DNA from: Bacillota bacterium
GTDB lineage: Bacteria > Bacillota_G > SHA-98 > UBA4971
Assembly: GCA_012512055.1 (NCBI GenBank)
Contig: JAAZEW010000207.1
Span: forward strand, 1 to 8,995
Length of the DNA: 8,995 nt
Direction of reading: 5' to 3'
The notes beneath the pieces are model-generated. The model did not search any database. It saw nothing but the letters and a program-made list of their open reading frames with translations, and had not been told where the DNA came from. Positions 5,678 to 8,995 of the stretch are shown piece by piece. The stretch's first letter is position 1; the number at the start of each line of letters is the position of its first letter. Both the position numbers and the translations under genes were made by a program.

Positions 5678-7090
5678 ATGCAGCATGGAACGGTCGATTT
5701 TACGGAAGGCAGTATACCCAGCCACCTCATAAGGTTCTCCGTGCCTATGCTCCTCGGCAATTTTCTTCAAGCTATGTACAGCACAGTTGATAGTTTCTGG
5801 GTAGGCAGGTACCTGGGCCCTCAGGCTCTCGCTGCAGTATCAGCCGGCGGGCCGGTGATTCATGCGTTGATAGCCTTGGTCTTAGGCCTCACAGTAGCGA
5901 TAACCACCATAGTAGCGCAACACTGGGGCGCAAAACAAGAGGATCAGGTTCGCCATATAGTAACGAATTCCATCATCCTTTTGACCATTATTGGAATGGT
6001 TATGTCCGCTGCAGGAATTGTCATAAGAAGGCCGTTGCTTAGATTAATCAATGTGCCTCCTGATGTGTTTGAAGGTGCATCCACATACCTTGGGATATAT
6101 CTCTCAGGCCTTGTTGTAATGTTCCTCTATAACGCAGCCGGTTCCATATTGCGAGGGCTCGGCGACTCCAGGACTCCGCTGCGTTTCTTAGCCTACGCGA
6201 CTGTCGCCAATATAGTCCTGGATCCAATTTTCATATTCGGAGCAGGCCCTATCCCCAGAATGGAAATTGCAGGGGTTGCTCTTGCTACGGTTCTTTCTCA
6301 AGCCCTCTCAGCCGTGCTTGCGCTCGTATATCTCCAAAAAACATCTGGCTTGCTCACCCTCAGGAGAGGCACATGGCATATAGATTCTTCCGTGTTTTCG
6401 CTGATAGCGAAGATCGGGATCCCTGCAAGCGTTCAGCAGACAGCGGTTTCCGTCAGTGCCCTGACAGTCAACTCAATAGTGAACAAGTTTGGAAGCACGG
6501 TGATGGCAGGATACGGCGCCGGCCTCAGACTGGATCAATTTGCGTTCATGCCGGCAATGAGCGGAGGCCTTGCAGTCACTTCTCTCGTGGGCCAGAACCT
6601 CGGAGCGAGGCGTGAAGACAGGGTCAAAGACTCAGTCCGCTGGAGCCTCATCCTTACAGTGGGTATTACCGCCACCTTGTCCTTGATAGTCTTAGCCTTT
6701 CCCGGCAAGCTTATCTCTGTATTCACCAAGGATACCGGTGTCATTGCAGTCGGCACGGATTACTTGAGATTTGCTGCACTGTCCTATGTGCCATATGCTT
6801 GTATGTTTGCCCTGTCAGGAGTATTGCGCGGGGCGGGAGACACCGTCTCCGCCATGCTTATTACCTTGACTTCTCTATGGGTCGTAAGAGTCCCACTGGC
6901 TGCAACCTTGTCACGATTGCCCGGATTCGGAATAAATGGCGTGTGGATAGCCATTGTCGCAGGCCCGGTCGCAGGATCGATACTGAATTATGCCTACTAC
7001 AAAGCAGGGCGTTGGAAGCGTCGTGTCGTAGTTCAGCGTGCTGCAGATGTTATTCCTCTGCAAGACGAGCTTTCAGATCCTCCCAGCTAA
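5678..7090 (+). CDS. MATE family multidrug/metabolite efflux transporter
   Basis: A 470-residue polytopic membrane protein, the usual MATE length, predicted to have about 12 membrane segments and to export cationic drugs or metabolites using a Na+ or H+ gradient. Family features include the N-terminal GSIPSHLIRFSVPMLLGNF, then AMYSTVDSFWVGRYLG, the GSILRGLGDSRTP loop ending the first half, and the repeat of the same pattern (FALSGVLRGAGDT) in the second half. The frame extends upstream to GTG 5558, but that adds 40 atypical residues without a ribosome binding site. The ATG at 5678 has GGGAG 7 nt upstream and starts at the conserved N-terminus. The 3' end overlaps the convergent HD gene by 41 bp. 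The substrate is unknown. Confidence 0.93.
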   Translation: MQHGTVDFTEGSIPSHLIRFSVPMLLGNFLQAMYSTVDSFWVGRYLGPQALAAVSAGGPVIHALIALVLGLTVAITTIVAQHWGAKQEDQVRHIVTNSIILLTIIGMVMSAAGIVIRRPLLRLINVPPDVFEGASTYLGIYLSGLVVMFLYNAAGSILRGLGDSRTPLRFLAYATVANIVLDPIFIFGAGPIPRMEIAGVALATVLSQALSAVLALVYLQKTSGLLTLRRGTWHIDSSVFSLIAKIGIPASVQQTAVSVSALTVNSIVNKFGSTVMAGYGAGLRLDQFAFMPAMSGGLAVTSLVGQNLGARREDRVKDSVRWSLILTVGITATLSLIVLAFPGKLISVFTKDTGVIAVGTDYLRFAALSYVPYACMFALSGVLRGAGDTVSAMLITLTSLWVVRVPLAATLSRLPGFGINGVWIAIVAGPVAGSILNYAYYKAGRWKRRVVVQRAADVIPLQDELSDPPS

Positions 7091-7601
7091 TACCGGCTGA
7101 CCTCAGCACCTCAGACTCCAGAGCCTTCGTGGGTTTGTATGCAGCATTCAAAAGGTGCTTTATGTCCAGGCGTCTTTCCAGGAGATCATTGAAACGTTCT
7201 TCCAGTGATACAAGCTTGTGGGTTACAATTTTATCAGCGTAGAACACAGTCTTCTCTTCCCACGTAAGCGGCGGATGGTTTTCGCTGATGATTGCATCCA
7301 GGATGTGCCTGGACACTATAGGCGCCAATTCCTCAAGGCCTTCTCGGATTACGATTTCCGCTGATGCTTCCGCATGATTGACCGCACTCCGCCGCTTGTG
7401 AATCTTGGACTTCCCTATGTCGTGGAGCAGCGCTCCTGCCACCACATTGCCGGTGTCGACAGAATAACCTGATGCCTTCAGCTTATCTGCAATAAACTCG
7501 GCTACACGCGCTACTCTCCGAGAATGGTCTATGATACCTTCAGGAAGTTCATAACGCCTCAATATTTGTACACAGTAATTCCTCAGTTCTTCATGCTCCA
7601 A
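7050..7601 (-). CDS. HD (HDIG) domain phosphohydrolase
   Basis: A 183-residue cytosolic protein of the HD superfamily, metal-dependent phosphohydrolases acting on nucleotides or other phosphate compounds. Counting from TTG 7601, metal ligands are visible as His26 (IIDHSRRVA), His60-Asp61 (LLHDIGKSKIHK), His76 (VNHAEAS), His99 (SRHILDAI) and Asp123 (FYADKIV). The order H-HD-H-H-D matches the HDIG subtype. The frame is open up to TTG 7700, but those extra 33 residues look non-native and cross a promoter region. TTG 7601 has AAAGGGTGA (7620-7612) 10 nt upstream, a slightly long spacing, so the start is moderately certain. It converges with the MATE gene, with a 41-bp tail overlap. The substrate cannot be read from sequence. 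Confidence 0.85.
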   Translation of the reverse strand: MEHEELRNYCVQILRRYELPEGIIDHSRRVARVAEFIADKLKASGYSVDTGNVVAGALLHDIGKSKIHKRRSAVNHAEASAEIVIREGLEELAPIVSRHILDAIISENHPPLTWEEKTVFYADKIVTHKLVSLEERFNDLLERRLDIKHLLNAAYKPTKALESEVLRSAGISWEDLKARLAEE

Positions 7602-7649
7602 CTCGCTGCTTTCACCCTTTCTCCAGCCTCTTGTCCTCGCGGAAGATCC

Positions 7650-7679
7650 TTGACATCCGTGCTGAGTATGTGCTAGGAT
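7650..7679 (+). promoter_or_regulatory. Promoter of tRNA-Glu
   Basis: A perfect -35 TTGACA (7650-7655), an 18-bp spacer and TAGGAT (7674-7679) preceded by an extended -10 TG (7671-7672). Transcription would start near 7686, about 32 nt before the tRNA. Confidence 0.6.
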
Positions 7680-7691
7680 TGCTAGTGTCAA
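7665..7691 (-). promoter_or_regulatory. Possible promoter of the HD gene, overlapping the tRNA-Glu promoter
   Basis: On the minus strand a perfect TTGACA (7691-7686) is followed after 15 bp by CATACT (7670-7665). The -10 match and spacing are mediocre. It overlaps the rightward tRNA promoter face to face, and the two -35 boxes form the inverted repeat CTTGACA/TGTCAAG. Confidence 0.35.
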
Positions 7692-7717
7692 GCAACCCAA
7701 TAATGAACCAAATTTGC

Positions 7718-7793
7718 GCTCCCATCGTCTAGTGGCCTAGGACACCGCCCTTTCAAGGCGGCGGCGCGGATTCGAATTCCGCTGGGAGCGCCA
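7718..7793 (+). tRNA. tRNA-Glu (anticodon UUC)
   Basis: A 76-nt cloverleaf including encoded CCA. Acceptor GCTCCCA pairs with TGGGAGC, discriminator G. The anticodon stem CCGCC/GGCGG encloses the loop CTTTCAA, giving anticodon TTC. The T arm contains GATTCGAATTC. A short T run (7796-7800) follows. Confidence 0.97.
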
Positions 7794-7819
7794 TGTTTTT
7801 GATTTTGCCATCCCCGCAC

Positions 7820-7848
7820 TTGCCTTTTGAGGCTTGAAATACTATAAT
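7820..7848 (+). promoter_or_regulatory. Promoter of the tRNA-Val/tRNA-Gly transcript
   Basis: TTGCCT (7820-7825), a 17-bp spacer and a perfect TATAAT (7843-7848). The start would be near 7855, 30 nt before tRNA-Val. This separates Val-Gly from the tRNA-Glu unit. Confidence 0.65.
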
Positions 7849-7884
7849 GATTATACGTTATGTTAAGGTCAATAAGGTCACGTT

Positions 7885-7961
7885 GGTCGCTTAGCTCAGC
7901 CGGTTAGAGCGCTACGCTCACATCGTAGAGGTCGCTGGTTCGAGTCCAGCAGCGACCACCA
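7885..7961 (+). tRNA. tRNA-Val (anticodon CAC)
   Basis: A 77-nt cloverleaf with encoded CCA. Acceptor GGTCGCT pairs with AGCGACC, discriminator A. The anticodon stem CTACG/CGTAG encloses CTCACAT, giving anticodon CAC, which reads GUG. Confidence 0.96.
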
Positions 7962-7984
7962 TTTGCCTCTGAATACCTTGACGG

Positions 7985-8059
7985 GCGGATGTGGCTCAGT
8001 GGTAGAGCATCGGCTTCCCAAGCCGAGGAGCGCGGGTTCGAATCCCGTCATCCGCTCCA
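7985..8059 (+). tRNA. tRNA-Gly (anticodon CCC)
   Basis: A 75-nt cloverleaf with encoded CCA. Acceptor GCGGATG pairs with CATCCGC, discriminator T. The anticodon stem TCGGC/GCCGA encloses TTCCCAA, giving anticodon CCC, which reads GGG. TTTTT (8060-8064) directly follows and may end the transcript. It lies 23 bp after tRNA-Val. Confidence 0.97.
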
Positions 8060-8084
8060 TTTTTATGTACACACAACATAGAGT

Positions 8085-8540
8085 TCAGCCCGGGGATTTG
8101 ATTAGGCCATACATCCTCTCTGCAGCAAACTTCACAATAGGGCGGCATTTCTCGTCGCGTAGATGTTCCTTGTGTTCTTTGTGGCCTTCAGCGGTCAAAA
8201 GGTCCACACCAATAATATCTTTGCATGAAAGACTGGAAAACTCGCAGAGAAACTCATCAACAAATTTCCTAGCTGCCTTATTACAGGGGGTTCTGTCGTC
8301 TTTTGAAGTCACGCGCCCCTTGCTGAGCCCGAGACCAATCAGAGCACCGCTGACTGCACCACACAGATATCCTTGGCCTGCTATACCGCCGCTGAACGGA
8401 GTTGCAGTCCTCACAGCATTCTGCGTATCCAGCCCCAGTGCCTCAGAGAGCGCTTTGGCTACTGACTCAGCACAGCTAAACCCTTCGGCAAAGTATGATA
8501 CCGCATTCTTGCCTATGTCACAGCCCGCATCTTCCATCAC
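8085..8540 (-). CDS. C_GCAxxG_C_C family (putative redox) protein
   Basis: A 151-residue soluble protein of the C_GCAxxG_C_C family, common in anaerobic Bacillota and thought to be redox-active or metal-binding. The conserved cysteines are visible: Cys23 in FSCAESV, Cys60 in the signature CGAVSGALIGLG, Cys106 in LSCKDIIGVDL and Cys132 in EKCRPIVKFA. There are additional Cys7, Cys86 and Cys99. The ribosome binding site GGAGGTGA precedes two adjacent starts, GTG 8540 (6 nt after GGAGG) and ATG 8537 (9 nt); either is possible. It is convergent with the tRNA cluster, ending 25 bp from tRNA-Gly with no clear terminator. Upstream lies repeat copy B, whose invertible core carries a promoter-like sequence pointing at this gene. 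The exact biochemical role is unknown. Confidence 0.87.
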   Translation of the reverse strand: MMEDAGCDIGKNAVSYFAEGFSCAESVAKALSEALGLDTQNAVRTATPFSGGIAGQGYLCGAVSGALIGLGLSKGRVTSKDDRTPCNKAARKFVDEFLCEFSSLSCKDIIGVDLLTAEGHKEHKEHLRDEKCRPIVKFAAERMYGLIKSPG

Positions 8541-8616
8541 ATGTCACCTCCAATTGAGAGTATATGCCGAAGAATTGAGAAATCCTGCTACGCAGAATGC
8601 CTAAGTAGATCACCAT

Positions 8617-8724
8617 GAGATCGTTGTTCTCCCCCATATTATGTTAACACAGCCCCCCCGAATCGCAAAAACTGGCCGACGTCTTCGTCGAAACCGGCGG
8701 TTACCGGAGAAGTCCAACGGTCTC
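8617..8724. other. Invertible DNA segment, copy B
   Basis: Bounded by GAGATCGTTG (8617-8626) and CAACGGTCTC (8715-8724), the same length (108 bp) as the copy A core. Its interior equals the reverse complement of copy A's interior with five differences by eye. Flank-to-core junctions switch partners inside the 10-bp repeat. Confidence 0.8.
8638..8668 (-). promoter_or_regulatory. Promoter-like sequence in invertible core B, pointing at the C_GCAxxG_C_C gene
   Basis: On the minus strand TTGCGA (8668-8663) is followed by TAACAT (8646-8641) after 16 bp, or CATAAT (8643-8638) after 19 bp. In this orientation it would transcribe leftward with a leader of roughly 90 nt into the gene starting at 8540. 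Motif evidence only. Confidence 0.4.
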
Positions 8725-8824
8725 CACCATAAGTGATCGTCGGTTCCAGAAAGTGCACATAACGTGCGGGGTTGTCTGTGTTGCAGTCGGGGGCGGCTCC
8801 CCAAGCAGGTTGCCTTGACAGAAT

Positions 8825-8840
8825 CCGGCCCGTAGGCCGG
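8825..8840. other. Strong hairpin in the extra segment of copy B
   Basis: CCGGCC (8825-8830) and GGCCGG (8835-8840) form a perfect 6-bp GC stem closing a CGTA tetraloop. It is flanked by two TTGACA hexamers (8815-8820 and 8851-8856). Its role is unknown; a short TTTT at 8849-8852 is too distant for a classic terminator. Confidence 0.4.
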
Positions 8841-8964
8841 CGGCCGAATTTTGACACCCCTCGTTGCAATCACCGGCCTCAGAAAACGTACGCACCGTGC
8901 GGGGCCACCCAAGATCTCGGAAAACGAGCGAAAACTGCTGAACTCATACTTAGAAGTTGAGAGA

Positions 8965-8973
8965 TGGTATAAT
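8965..8973 (+). promoter_or_regulatory. Extended -10 promoter pointing out of the window
   Basis: TGGTATAAT contains a perfect TATAAT (8968-8973) with an extended -10 TG (8965-8966). The -35 position (8945-8950, CATACT) is poor. It lies 12 bp beyond the end of repeat copy B and would drive a rightward gene beyond 8995. Confidence 0.45.
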
Positions 8974-8995
8974 AGGCTTGATATGAGAAGCTCGG

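Larger units (their letters stand above)
8601..8953. repeat. Dispersed repeat element, copy B (core inverted relative to copy A, plus internal insertion)
   Basis: This second copy is bounded by perfect 7-bp terminal inverted repeats CTAAGTA (8601-8607) and TACTTAG (8947-8953). Outer flanks match copy A in the same orientation. It carries about 136 bp absent from copy A (about 8776-8911). That insertion includes a second diverged version of the unit ending CGTGCGGGG (8736-8775 and 8869-8911). No credible coding sequence is present; apparent short frames are by-products of GC-rich repeat DNA. This element fills most of the gene-free stretch from 8541 to the window end. Confidence 0.85.

Noticed and set aside
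7602..7700. N-terminal extension of the HD gene to TTG 7700
   Set aside because: It crosses promoter sequences, has no ribosome binding site and lies outside the family domain.
8160..8200. His/Lys/Glu-rich GHKEHKEH stretch in the C_GCAxxG_C_C protein as an inserted repeat
   Set aside because: The stretch between GVDL and the final cysteine has about the usual family length, so no insertion is needed.

Overview
The window looks like a chromosomal piece of a Bacillota (Firmicutes) bacterium, probably an anaerobe. The evidence is strong AGGAGG-type ribosome binding sites, frequent GTG/TTG starts, a BsuPI-domain lipoprotein, a YkuD transpeptidase with peptidoglycan-binding repeats, and a C_GCAxxG_C_C redox protein. 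I cannot name the species.

Layout. Positions 1-5330 carry leftward (minus-strand) genes for the cell surface. In transcription order these are a lipoprotein-type S8 subtilase, a repeat element (copy A), a BsuPI-domain lipoprotein, an L,D-transpeptidase, a membrane-anchored extracellular solute-binding protein, and the first 34 codons of a probable membrane protein (likely the ABC permease) running off the left edge. A divergent intergenic region (about 5331-5677) holds a likely promoter and leader for a rightward MATE efflux gene. The MATE gene converges with, and overlaps, a leftward HD-domain phosphohydrolase. Next come three rightward tRNA genes, Glu(UUC), Val(CAC) and Gly(CCC), with recognisable promoters. 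A leftward C_GCAxxG_C_C gene follows. The right end is a second repeat copy (copy B) and a perfect TATAAT -10 box pointing out of the window.

Main discovery. The two copies (about 3437-3654 and 8601-8953) have flanks in the same orientation, but the 108-bp core of one is the exact reverse complement arrangement of the other. In both, the core is bounded by a 10-bp inverted repeat (GAGACCGTTG / CAACGGTCTC). The 88-bp interior matches at about 83/88 positions only when one copy is reverse-complemented. The switch between flank and core falls inside the 10-bp repeat. This is the signature of an invertible DNA segment. The core carries a promoter-like TTGCGA...TAACATAAT. In copy B it points at the C_GCAxxG_C_C gene; in copy A it points away from the BsuPI lipoprotein gene. 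I infer a miniature dispersed ON/OFF promoter switch. No recombinase lies in the window.

A second regulatory structure is a perfect 11-bp inverted repeat directly abutting the ATG of the L,D-transpeptidase. It would bury the Shine-Dalgarno sequence in a hairpin.
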